Source: Phylloscopus collybita
Lineage: Eukaryota; Chordata; Aves; Passeriformes; Phylloscopidae
Length of the DNA: 64,000 nt
NCBI GenBank assembly: GCA_027886175.1
Contig: JAJNNQ010000142.1
Span: forward strand, 2,981,001 to 3,045,000
Reading direction: 5' to 3'
The stretch's first letter is position 1. Every line of letters starts with the position of its first letter. Of the stretch, positions 21,576-33,260 are shown one piece after another. The translations under genes were made by a program, and so were the position numbers. The notes beneath the pieces are model-generated. The model had not been told where the DNA came from. It saw only the letters and a list, made by a program, of their open reading frames with translations, and did no database searches.

Positions 21576-24500
21576 ACACAGATGGCACTGTCACTCCACG
21601 GGTCATTGGCGACTTTCATTGCGGTTTCTGTAGTTTTGCACTCAAACCACGAGATGGCACAGTCGCCACACTGATCAGCGTCGATTGTTGTGGGGGCTGC
21701 TATAGTTCTTCACTCCAGGCACCAGATGGTGCTGTCGCTCCACTGGTCCCTGGAAACTTGCGTTGCGGTTGCTGTAGTTTTTTCCTCGACCACGAGATGG
21801 CGCAGTCGCCCCACTGATCAATGCCGACTGTCGTGGTGGCTGCTTTAGTTCTTCGCTCCAGGCACCAGATGGCGATGTTGCTCTACTGGTCCCTGGCGAC
21901 TTTCGTTGCGGTTGCTGTAGTTTTTCCCCCCAACCACGAGATGGCACAGTCACCCCACTGGTCAGCGGCGACTATTGTGGTGGCTGCTGTAGGTCTTGGC
22001 TCCAGGCACCAGATGGTGATGTCGCTCCACTGGTCACCGGCAACTTTTGTTGCGGTTGCTGTAGTTTTTCCCTCCAACCACGAGATAGCGCAGTCACGCC
22101 ACTGATTAGTGGGGACTGTCGTGGAAGCTGCTGTAGTTCTTTGCTCCAGGAACCAGATGGCGCTGTCGCTCCACTGGTCACTGGCGACTTCTTTTGAGGC
22201 TGCTGTAGTTTTTCCCTCCAACCATGAGATGGTGCAGTCACCCCACTCATCTGCAGTGACTGTCGTGGTGGCTGCTTTAATTCTTGGCTCCAGGCATCAG
22301 GGGGCGCTGTCGCTCCACTGGTCACCGACAACTTTCGTTGCGGTTGCTGTAGTTTTTCCCTTGGACTACGAGATGGCGCAGTCACCCCACTGCTCAGCGG
22401 CGACGGTCGTGGTGCCTACTGGAGTTCTTGGCTCCTGGCACCAGATGGCGCTGTTGCTCCACTGGTCCCCGGCAACTTTGGTTGCGGTTGCTGTAGTTTT
22501 TCCCTCCAACCACGAGATGGCGCAGTCGCCCCTCTGACCAGCAGCGACTGTTGTGTTGGCTGCTGTAGTTCTTCGCTCCACAAACCAGAGGGCGTTGTTG
22601 CTCCACTGGTCACTTGCGACTTTCGTTGAGGTTGCTGTAGTTTTTCCCTCCAAGCACGAGATGGCGCACTCGCCCCACTGCTCAGCAGCGACTGTTGTTG
22701 TGGCTGCTGTAGTTCTTCGCTCCACGAACCAGATGGTGTTGTCGCTCCACTGGTCCCTGGAAACTTTGGTTGCGGTTGCTGTAGTTTTTCCCTCCAACCA
22801 CGAGATGGCGCAGTCGCCCCACTGATCAGCGGCGACTGTCCTGGTTGCTGCTGTAGGTCTTCGCTCCAGGCACCTGATGGTGCTGTCGCTCCACTGGTCA
22901 CTGGCGACTTGCTTTGCGGTTGCTGTAGGTGTTCCCTCTAACCACGAGATGGCGCAGTCGCCCCACTGATGAGCAGTGACTGTCCTGGTGGCTGCTGTAG
23001 TTCTTGGCTCCAGGCACCGGATTGCACTGTTGCTCCAGTGGTCGCCGGCGACTTTCGTTGCCGTTGCTGTAGTTTTTCCTTTTAAACACAAGATGGCGGA
23101 GTCGTCCCACTGATCAGTGGCGATTGTCGTGGGGGCTGCTGTAGTTCTTCGCTCCAGGCACCTGATGGCGCTGTCGCTCCACTGGTCCCTGGCGAATTTC
23201 GTTTCGGTTGCTGTACTTTTTCCCTCCGACCAGGAGATGGCGCGGTCGCCCCCTGATAAGCGGCGACTGTCGTGGTGGCTGCTATAGTTCTTCTCTCCAA
23301 GCACCAGATGGCGCTGTCGCCCCACTGATCAGCGCCGACTGTCGTGGTGGCTGCTGTAGTTCTTCGCTCCAGGCACCAGATGGTGATGTTGCTCTACTGG
23401 TCCCTGGTGACTTCCGTTGCCGGTGCTGTAGTTTTTCCCTCCAACCACGAGATGGCGCAGTCACGCCACTGATTAGTGGGGACTGTCGTGGAGGCTGCTG
23501 TAGTTCTTTGCTCCACGAACCAGATGGCGCTGTCGCTCCACTGCTCACTGGCGACTTCTTTTGAGGCTGCTGTAGTTTTTCCCTCCAACCACGAGATGGT
23601 GCAGTCGCCCCACTGATCAGCGGTGACTGTTGTGGTGCCTGCTGGAGTTCTTGGCTCCTGGCACCAGATGGCGCTGTCGCTCCACTGGTCACCGGCAACT
23701 TTGGTTGCGGTTGCTGTAGTGTTTCCCTCCAACCACGAGATGGCGCAGTCGCCCCTCTGACCAGCAGCGACTGTTGTGTTGGCTGCTGTAGTTCTTCGCT
23801 CCATGAACCAGAGGGCGTTGTCGCACAACTGGTCCCTGGCGACTTGCGTTGCGGTTGCTGTAGTTTTTCCCTCCAAGCACCAGATGGCGCTGTCGCCCCA
23901 CTGATCAGCGGCGACTATTGTGGTGGCTGCTGTAGTTCTTGGCTCCAGGCACCAGATGGCGATGTCGCTCCACTGGTCACCGGCAACTTTTGTTGCGGTT
24001 GCTGTAGTTTTGCACTCAAACCACGAGATGGCGCAGTCACGCCCCTGATTAGTGGGGACTGTCGTGGAGGCTGCTGTAGTTCTTTGCTCCACGAACCAGA
24101 TGGCGCCGGTGCTCCACTGGTCACTGGCGACTTCCTTTGACGCTGCTGTAGTTTTTCCCTCCAACCTCGAGATGGTGCAGTAGCCCCACTCATCAGCAGT
24201 GACTGTTGTGGTGGCTGCTTTATTCTTGGCTCCAGGCACCAGGTGGCGCTGTCGCTCCACTGGTCACTGGTGAACTTGCGTTGCGGTTGCTGTAGTTTTT
24301 CCCTTGGACTACGAGATGGCGCAGTCGCCCCACTGCTCAGCAGTGACGGTCGTGGTGGCTGCTGTAGTTCTTCACTCCAGGCACCAGATGGCGATGTCGT
24401 TCTACTGGTCCCTGGCGACTTGCGTTGCGGTTGCTGTAGTTTTTCCCTCCAAACACGAGATGGCGCAGTCGCCCCACTGATCAGCGGCGTCTGTCCTGGT

Positions 24501-27500
24501 GGCTGCAGCAGTTCTTCGCTCCAGGCACCTAATGGCGCTGTCGCTCCACTGGTCCCCTGCAACTTTGGTTGCGGTTCCTGTAGTTTTTCCCTCCAACCAC
24601 GAGATGGCGCAGTCGCCCCACTGATCAGTGGTGACTGTTGCGGTGGCTGCTGTAGTTCTTGGCTCCAGGCACCAGATGGCGGTGTCGCTCCACTGCTCCC
24701 TGGAAACTTGCGTTTTGGCTGCTATAGTTTTTCCCTCGACCACGAGATGGCGCAGTCGCCCCACTGGTCAGCGGCGACTGTCGTGGTGGTAGCTATAGTT
24801 CTTCGCTCCAGGCACTAGATGGCGATGTGTTCTCTACTGGTCCCTGGCAACTTTGGTTGCGGTTGCTGTAGTTTTTCCCTCCAACCACGAGATGGCGCAG
24901 TCACACCACTGATTAGTGGGGACTGTCGTGGAGGCTGCTGTAGTTCTTTGCTCCATGAACCAGATGGCGCTGCCGCTCCACTGGTCACTGGCGACTTCTT
25001 TTGAGGCTGCTGTAGTTTTTCCCTCCAACCATGAGATAGTGCAGTCGCCCCACTCATCAGCAGTGACTGTCGTGGTGGCTGCTTTAATTCTATGCTCCAG
25101 GCACCAGGTGGCGCTGTCGCTCTACTGGTCACCGGCAACTTTCGTTGCGGTTGCTGTAGTTTTTTCCTTTGGACTACAAGATGGGGCAGTCACCCCACTG
25201 CTCAGCAGCGACGGTCGTGGTGGCTGCTTTAATTCTTGGCTCCAGGCACCAGGTGGCGCTGTCGCTCCACTGGTCACTGGTGACTTGTGTTGCAGTTGCT
25301 GTAGTTTTTCCCTTGGACTACGAGATGGCGCAGTCGCCCCACTGCTCAGCAGTGACGGTCGTGGTGGCTGCTGTAGTTCTTTGCTCCAGGCACCTAATGG
25401 CGCTGTCGCTCCACTGGTCCCCGGCAACTTTGGTTGCGGTTGCTGTAGTGTTTCCCTCCGACCACGAGATGGCGCAATCGCCCCACTGATCCGCAATGAC
25501 TGTCGTGGGGGCTGATGTAGTTCTTCGCTCCAGGCACCAGATGGTGCTGTCGCCCCACTGGTCACTGGCGACTTTCGTTTCGGTTGCTGTATTTTTTCCC
25601 TCTGACCACGAGATGGCGCAGTCACCCTACTGATCAGCAGTGACATTCTTGGCGGCTCCTGCAGTTCTTCAATCCACGAACGAGATGGCGATCTCGCTCC
25701 ACTGGTCACTGGCGACTTCCATTGCGGTTGATGTAGTTTTTCCCTCCAACCACGAAATGGAGAAGTCGCCCCTCTAATCAGCGGCGACTGTCGTGGTGGC
25801 TGCTGTAGTTCTTCGCTCCAGGCACCTAATGGCACTGTTGCTTCACTGGTCCCTGGCAACTTTGGTTGCGGTTGCTGTAGTTTTTCCCTCTGACCAAGAG
25901 ATGGCGCAGTCACCCCACTGATCAGCGGTGACTGTCGTGGTGGCTGCTGGATTTCTTGGCTCCAGGCACCTAATGGTGATGTCGCTCCACTGGTCACCGG
26001 CAACTTTGGTTGCAGTTGCTGTAGTTTTTCCATTCAACCACGAGATGGCGCAGTCACGTCACTGATTAGTGGGGACTGTCGTGGTGGCTGCCGTAGTTCT
26101 TTGCTCCACGAACCAGATGGCGCTGTCGCTCCACTTGTCACTGGCAACTTCTTTTGAGGCTGCTGTAGTTTCTCCCTCCAACCACGAGATGGTGCAGTCG
26201 CCCCACTCATCAGCATCGACTGTTGTGGTGGCTGCTTTAATTCTTGGCTCCAGGCACCAGGTGGCGATGTTGCTCCACTGGTCACAGGCAACTTCTGTTG
26301 CGGTTGCTGTAGTTTTTCCCTCCGACCAAGAGATGGAGCAGTCGCCCCACTGATCAGCGGTGACTGTCGTGGTGCCTGCTGGAGTTCTTGGCTCCACGCA
26401 CCAGATGGCGCTGGCGCTCCACTGGTCATCGGCAATTTTTGTTGCGGTTGCTGTAGCTTTTCCTTCCAACCACGAGATGGCGCAGTCACCCCTCTGATGA
26501 CCAGCGATTGTTGTCGTGGCTGCTGTAGTTCTTCGCTCCACGAACCAGATGGCGTTGTCGCTCTCCTAGTCCCTGGCGAGTTTCGTTGAGGTTGCTGTAG
26601 TTTTTCCCTCTATCCACAAGATGGCGGAGTCGCCGCACTGATCAGCGGCGACTGTTGTGGTGACTGCTGTAGTTCTTCGCTCCAGGCACCAGACAGCGAT
26701 GTCGCTCTACTGGTCCCTGGTGCCTTGCGTTGCGGTTGCTGTAGTTTTTCCCTCCGACCACGAGATGGCGCAATCGCCCCACTGATCCGCAGTGACTGTC
26801 ATGGGGGTTGATGTAGTTCTTCGCTCCAGGCACCAGATGGCGCGGTCGCCCCACTGGTCAGCGGCGACTGTCGTGGTGGCTGCTGTAGTTCTACTCTCGA
26901 GGCACCAGATGGCGTTGTCGGTGCACTGGTCCCCAGCGACTTGCATTGCGGTTGCTGTATTTTTTCCCTCTGACCATGAGATGACGCAGTCGCCCTACTG
27001 ATCAGCGGTGACATTCTTGGTGGCTCCTGTAGTTCTTCAATCCATGAACGAGATGGCGATCTTGCTGCACTGCTCACTGGCAACTTTCGTTGAGGGTGGT
27101 GTTGTTTTTCCCTCTAACCACAAGATGGCGGAGTCGCCACACTGATCAGCGGCAACTGTCGTGGGGGCTGCTGTAGTTCTTTGCTCCACGAACCAGATGG
27201 CGCTGTTGCTCCACTGGTCCCTGGCGACTTTCGTTGTGATTACTGTAGTTTTTCCCTCCAACCACGAGATGGCGTATTCGCCCCACTGATCAGCGGTGAC
27301 TGTCGTGATGGCTGCTGTAGTTCTTCACTCCAGGCACCCGACGGCGATGTTGCTCTTCTGGTCCCTGGCGACTTGCGTTGCGGTTGCTGTAGGTATTCCC
27401 TCTAACCACGAGATGGCTCAGTTGCCCCACTGAGGAGCGGCAACTGTTTTGGTGGCTGCTGTAGTTCTTCGCTCCAGGCAGCAGATGGCGATGTCGCTCC

Positions 27501-28506
27501 ACTGATCCCTGGTGACTTTCGTTGCGGTTGCTGTAGTTTTTCCCTCCAACCACGAGATGGCGCACTCGCCCCACTGCTCAGCAGCGACTGTCGTGGTGGC
27601 TGCTTTATTCTTGGCTCCAGGCACCAGGTGGCGCTGTCGCTCCACTGGTCCCTGGAGACTTGCGTTGCGGTTGCTGTAGTTTTTCCCTCCAACCACAAGA
27701 TGACAGAGTCGCCCCACTGATGAGCGGTGACTGACGTGGGGGCTGCTGTAGTTCTTCGCTCCAGGCACCAGACGGCGATGTTGCTCTTCTGGTCCCTGGC
27801 GACTTGCGTTGCGGTTGCTGTAGTTTTTCCCTCCAACCACGAGATAGCGCAGTCACGCCACTGATTAGTGGGGACTGTCGTGGAGGCTGCTGTAGTTCTC
27901 TGCTCCATGAACCAGATGGCGCTGTTGCTCCACTGGTCACTGGCGACTTCTTTTGACGCTGCTGTAGTTTTTCCCTCCAACCACGAGATGATGCAGTCGC
28001 CCCACTCATCCGCAGCGACTATCATGGTGGCTGCTTTAATTCTTGGCTCCAGGCACCAGATGGCGATGTCGTTCCACTGGTCACTGGCGACTTGCGTTGC
28101 GGTTTCTGTAGGTGTTCCCTCTAACCACAAGATGGCGCAGTTGCCCCACTGATGAGCGGCGACTGTCCTGGTGGCTGCTGTAGTTCTTTGCTCCAGGGAC
28201 CGGATTGCACTGTTGCTCCAGTGGTCGCTGGCGACTTTCGTTGCAGCTGCTGTAGTTTTTCCCTCAGAACAGGAGATGGCGCAGTCGCCTTTCAGATCAG
28301 CGGCGACTGTCGTGAGGGCTGCTCTAGTTCTTCGCACCAGGCACCAGATGGCGATGTCGCTCCACTGATCCCTGGTGACTTTCGTTGCGGTTGCTGTAGT
28401 TTTTCCCTCCAACCACGAGATGGCGCACTCGCCCCACTGCTCAGCAGCGACTGTCGTGGTGGCTGCTGTAGTTCTTCGCTCCAGGCACCAGACGGCGCTG
28501 TCGCCT
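21576..28506. repeat. 144-bp satellite (dimer of 72-bp monomers), about 48 copies
   Basis: The array repeats with a 143-144-bp period (for example 21718, 21861, 22005 and 22149). Each period consists of two related halves, one containing CACCAGATGGCGCTGTCGCT and the other CCACGAGATGGCGCAGTCGC, both followed by GGCTGCTGTAGTT-type sequence. It is therefore a dimer of roughly 72-bp monomers. Copies differ at several per cent of positions. Because 144 is divisible by 3, long open frames appear on both strands; they are not regarded as genes. The left edge abuts a duplicated segment and the right edge abuts an ERV gag remnant. Most monomers resemble the CTCF consensus and share the ATGGCG core of YY1 sites. 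Confidence 0.93.
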
Positions 28507-30186
28507 CATGCAGCAGACCCTCCGTGTCTAACCACAACATTCCTGCTAACAACTCAAAAGTACTTTCTGTCTCTGATTTCTTATCTACCTTTTCTTCATT
28601 TCAAACCTTTACTTTTCGTTTCGCACCCACGCTTTCAGAGGCAGCAGCAACACTGAGAGCACGGTGGCCTATACTTTTGATAGCTGCGGCCAAGCTTTTT
28701 GCTTGTTTGGCCAGCGCCCACAGATCCTCCTCTCCGAGGGCCAATCCTCGATGGATCGCTCTGCCCTGGCCACGCCCTGGCCTTGCCTGCGCTGCTTCAG
28801 TTCCTGGGGGGGGCAGCCTTTGCCGCTCCTCCCCCCGGAGCCTCTGCTCCCGGAGCCACCGCCCCCGGAGCCGCCCCATCCCGCAAGTCACCTCTGCCCG
28901 GACTCCGCCCCAATGGACCTGAGCTCACGTTCAGCAAAGCAGACGCACCCTGACCCGTGCTGCTCCCCATAGCTTGCGTCATTCCCACGTGACGAGCCGC
29001 TAACGCCGACCCTGCCGCCATTGTCCCAGTTTCCGCGCACTCCGCTGTGCCCTGGCTCAGCACGTCCCCCAAGCCATCCCAAACGCGTTCCTGCCCGCGC
29101 GGTTTCCACGGAACCCCACCTTCCTCCACCGCCCCGCGCATCCCCAGCCCGTCACTTGCCATTTCCCTCCCCCGCCCCACTATCTCCGAGGAAAGGGGAA
29201 GCACCGGAGGGCTGTTGCGCGGCGTCGAAGGGGGGTCGAACGGGCTCCTTGGTGGGCTAGATTCTCGACTCTCCCATCCCCCCTCCTGGGGTGCGTCTCC
29301 TGCCTCCGCAGGGCACGCCTCGAAAGAGAGCATGTCCTGATCTTCCTCCTCACTGGGGTGTATTAAAAGCTTTAAGTTCCCCGGGACAAATTTTGGGAAA
29401 TCGTCTAACTCAATGCCTTTGTTCCCTTGTGTGGAAAGCTGCTGATCCCCCGCTGCTTCTGAGACAAGCTGTCATCTCTAATCTGTCTCCTGCAGGAGAC
29501 CCTTTAACCGCTGGGTGATGGCCAACACCTGTCTCCGCTAGTAACCGACTAGCAGAGGAGTCACCTTGTTCATCCCCCTCCCCCCCATGGTGGGTCAGGG
29601 AAAGGAATTCCTATGCTTCGCCCTGTGACTGCTTTTAACATAACTCTCGCAGCCGTCACGAGTTTCAAAGCTATCTTGTCCTTTTGAGTCGCCTGATGAT
29701 ATAATTCCCTGTTTGCCTCTTGCCAAAACCCCGGTTCAAATAACACTGTTGTCTCACAGAAAGGTTAATTACATCTCACCCAGAGCAGTAACGAATGGAG
29801 CTCTTTTTCTGTGAGACCCGCAGGGTGAGCTGAAACAATCCCCTGCAAGGCAGACAGCAAGCTGAGCTGCTCCTGGGACAGGGACATAATTCCCCCCATC
29901 GTGTGATCTTGTATCTCAACTGGTCTTACCACTGAAAGAACCAAAGTGCAGGTGCTTTCCGGTTCAGCTCGGAGGTTCCCGATCACCGACCAGCATTTGA
30001 CAGGACGACGAACTCCAGGGCCCTTGGAAATCCGTCTGTCTGAGACGAACCTGAGATCAGCTGCTCTCGTCCTTTTCTTCCTTCTCTGGTCTTCAGTTCA
30101 GATGATGGCAATTCAGCTCCTCGGCTTCTGGGGGCTTCTTGCTGGCTTCTGAGGACTCTTCTGGACGAAGGACTTCCCTGGGCGAC
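28507..30186 (-). pseudogene. ERV gag remnant, minus strand
   Basis: On the minus strand, downstream of the LTR and primer site, open stretches at 29765-29986, 28797-29333 and 28601-28891 read as a matrix-like start followed by a proline/alanine/glycine-rich region, in different frames. Position right after a primer binding site and the composition suggest betaretrovirus-like (ERVK-type) gag. The sequence stops at the satellite, so capsid, pol, env and the second LTR are missing. The + strand here is CpG-rich. The protein assignment is by position and general character only. Confidence 0.55.
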
Positions 30187-30204
30187 GCCCACCCAGGGAC
30201 GCCA
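30187..30204 (-). other. Putative retroviral primer binding site
   Basis: On the minus strand TGGCGTCCCTGGGTGGGC begins directly at the end of the LTR, where a tRNA 3' end would pair. I did not assign the tRNA. Confidence 0.6.
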
Positions 30205-30851
30205 GTTCTCGGGGTCTCTGCTTGCCCGAGAATGAGGGTGGTCGTCCTTCGGAAAGCCCTGAGCCACCCACAGAAAAGACAAGGAGTCTTCAGATGTTCT
30301 TTTTCAAGGTTTCTCTCCTTGTTTATTTTATCTTATCTCTATACTTTTCCCTGAGCTCTGCCAAGGTCTGGACAGCACGGGCAACAGGTGACGACTGCCC
30401 GCCTGCTCCCAGCTCGTCATCTTATATACAGATAATTGCATGTACATTATTTACAATTGTGACCCAATGCATGCACTTGACACTAAACAGGTGTTTTCTA
30501 CTTTGACCCAATCCCTCTAAATCTACTTCATGTTATCACCACTGCACAAAATGGAGACGAAGAGGGAGAAGACTCTAGAGTAATGCCCAGAATCCTCCAT
30601 CTTGTCTCTGGTCATTCTTATCTTAAAACCCCTAATGTGAAACTATTAATACTTTCTACTAGCTTTGAGGGCTTGCAATTCATCCCATAGTGTTGGTAAT
30701 TTTTCCCACGGACTATAATCGAGACCCTTGCCTGCCTGGGGTCCATGCCAGGGTCTGCAACCCCACTGCACAAATCTCAGACCCCCCTGTACAGGTTTTA
30801 AACCCCCCTGTACAGGTTTCTGTTTCCAGAGGAACACTCTGGACTCCCACA
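30205..30851 (-). mobile_element. 5' LTR of truncated ERV, minus orientation
   Basis: This 647-bp LTR is collinear and equal in length to the solo LTR at 8197-8843; shared landmarks are TCTTCAGATGTTCTTTTTCAAGG and CCAATCCCTCTAAA. It reads from 30851 (minus-strand TGTGGGAGTCC) to 30205. Its end beside the primer site has drifted from the expected CA. Confidence 0.85.
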
Positions 30852-30935
30852 GGTCGGGGGTCACTGGGAGGGACTTTTTAGTCAGCTTTGGAGACAGGGA
30901 TGTCCAAGATGTGACCCCCTAGGCCCCATCAAAGG
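30852..30935 (+). repeat. 84-bp fragment of a locus A unit
   Basis: GGTCGGGGGTCACTGGGAGG through GACCCCCTAGGCCCCATCAAA matches locus A (for example 17219-17300). It then jumps directly into the duplicated segment at GGGGCTGCCTTTGCCC. It marks a recombination junction between the array and the flanking duplication. Confidence 0.8.
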
Positions 30936-32396
30936 GGCTGCCTTTGCCCCTGCACCTCCCAGCAAGGCCACAGGACTGATTTCAGGGCCCTGCCTGGCCT
31001 CTAAATGTAGTCGCTGCTTGTCGTGTTTAGGTTCTCTGAAGTTCTTTCCCAGGGACCAAAACTGGTAAACAAGGTCATACTTTTTAAACTATCTAGTTTT
31101 TCACATTTCTCTCCGAAGGAGGGACTTTGCTTGTTGACCCTTGGTGTGACCAATGGTTCAAAGGATCCCACCTCTTAGGTGGGCACATTGTAAAAGGGTA
31201 TAAAAATAGGTTCTGAGAATAAACCAGCCCCTTTTTAGAGCATCAGCCTTCTGAATCACAATTCCGTGTCTTTCTTTCGTGTCCAACAGTGACATCTAAA
31301 CATGGAAAGGTCAAGCCATGTTTCACTAATGAGCAGCGACCTAGTGCAGAACACTCATGAACCTGGTTCTTTCACTACTGAGGGGATACAACCACAACAT
31401 CTGGTTTAAACTTTCATCTCAAAGTCAACTTGAGCTCAGGGCCTGTTGTTCAGGTCTTGGGACTTCACCGGTTCCAGCAAACTCACAGATGCCCAAGCAT
31501 TTACACCTCTGATGCTGAAGTTCATGCACCCATTCTGGCTGAACTGTACTTACAGTTGAACTGCAGTCATTCTGCTCTGCATCACATTCTGAAATGGACT
31601 GGAATGAACTGGGTGAAAGAGCGTGGAAACCATGAAAAACTACTGCGACTGCCATTCCAACACCTCTCCCAGACATCCAGCTCAAGGAAGCACATCCTGA
31701 AGGAGCTGCTTTCCTAAAAGAAACCCCACCCCTGGCAATGCCAGACCACAGGCAAAAGCACCAAACACTGGACACAGTACACACAGTTTTGGGTGCAAAA
31801 CTGTCACACCTCATGACAAAGGCAAGACAAGGAAAACAGCTCCTCCAGGCAAGGAAAGTTAAATATTCTTTGCCCCAGTGATAAAAGCCCCAAAACAGAT
31901 CACAAACCCAAAAGCAACTGAACCCCAGCTGTCCTGAGTTTCATTTGATGTTCAGTACCTTCCCAGACTAGGGACATGTAAGGCAAGTCTCACACGCCTT
32001 TTTCAACCCCTCTGTCCCTGCTTCCTTTTCCCTCAGGCACCATTGTTCAACGCCGGGGCTGAGGCTACCTAAATGCCTTGAAAAGGAAAGCTTAAGCTAG
32101 CAGAAATAATTCACATCACTCAAAAGCTGTCTCCATTTCAAAGAAGTAGTTCTTCAAAACTTGATGGGGTCTGCCATAGACATTTTATTATTGAAGTTAC
32201 TTCATAAATCAGTCAAGAAGACAAATCTTAAAAAGCTGTTTTCTCATTCCATGTTCTTTCCAAGTTAAAGGCTAATTAAAATCTTCAGTCTCACCCCCCA
32301 GCCATCCAACACAAAAGATTTAAGGGGGAGAAACAAAGGCAGGAATGTCTCTGTGCTTTCCCAAAGAACACACCCTAAGAGTACATGTTACATGTT
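30936..32396. repeat. Duplicated segment, copy 2 (pairs with 20127-21575)
   Basis: Collinear with 20127-21575, including the right part of the LTR-like element. At 32388 it continues past the point where copy 1 meets the satellite. Confidence 0.85.
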
Positions 32397-32565
32397 CCCC
32401 TCTCACCTGTAAAAAAACCAAGGCTCAGCAAAACTGATTTATAGAGGAGCTTCTCAAGACAGTTTTCCAGCATGGAGCCAAAACCCCCACACTCCATCTG
32501 AGCAAAATGGAAAACTGACACAGAATACACCCTCATCCCCACCCCACCCCTCCCCTCCCCAATAT

Positions 32566-33260
32566 TCAGCACCAAAAAAGGTCAAAACCAAACCAAATTA
32601 AAACCACCTTTGCCTCCCAACCCCACCCCACAAAAAGGCCTTGGGATTCTGAGGCAAACTCCTCTCCCAGCCACGGCCCCTTCCCCCTGGCCCCTGCCAA
32701 GCCCTGGCCACACCCCGGCTGCACCTTGTAGTACATTTCTGTTGGGTTTGTGTCTGAGAAGTGGTATTTGTGCTGGAGAGGTGTTGTAGGGAAGACAGGA
32801 TGGAATAAATGTGCTCTGGGGATGTGCAAAAAAGGGCTGAATTGCAAGGAAGGGGAGTATTTATAAACTGTCTCCATGTTTCCCTGTCATCCTGGGCATT
32901 TGGATTTAGCCTGGGCTTGTCAGTTAAATCAGAAACAAGCCAACCCAGCTCCTGAACTCTCTACGAATGCTTGAAACACCTCCACAGAAAGACAAGTTAG
33001 TAGTGATTCCAAAAGCAAAATTGTAAATGAAGGCTCATGATTGCTGGGGAAGTTCCTAAGGAGTTATGAACCTCAGGCATGTGGGATGTTAGAGGCAAAA
33101 TCTCAATTCCAGCCTTCAGCACCTGCAGGAGAAGAGGGGTCCTTATCCATAACAAAGAAAGCCTGCTGCTGCAGTGTGTCAGCTGCAGAGCAGGAAGTGT
33201 GTAGGGAATGAGTAGCAAATCCCCTCTGCCCCTGCCCTGCCCTCACACTGAGAGTGGCAG
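32566..33260. repeat. Segmental duplication copy 2, left part (pairs with 5700-6430)
   Basis: C-rich sequence to about 32720, then close similarity to 5866-6410 across the TATTTATAAACTGTCTCCAT and CAGCCTTC(A/G)GCACNTGCAG landmarks. No shared reading frame. The 170 bases before it (32397-32565) hold nothing recognisable. Confidence 0.8.

Noticed and set aside
22366..23325. Long open frames on both strands in the satellite, up to 336 codons
   Set aside because: They follow from the 144-bp period being divisible by three, occur on both strands, start anywhere and have no splice or start context.
21576..28506. CRISPR-like array
   Set aside because: Repeats are head to tail with no unique spacers, and the host is a vertebrate.
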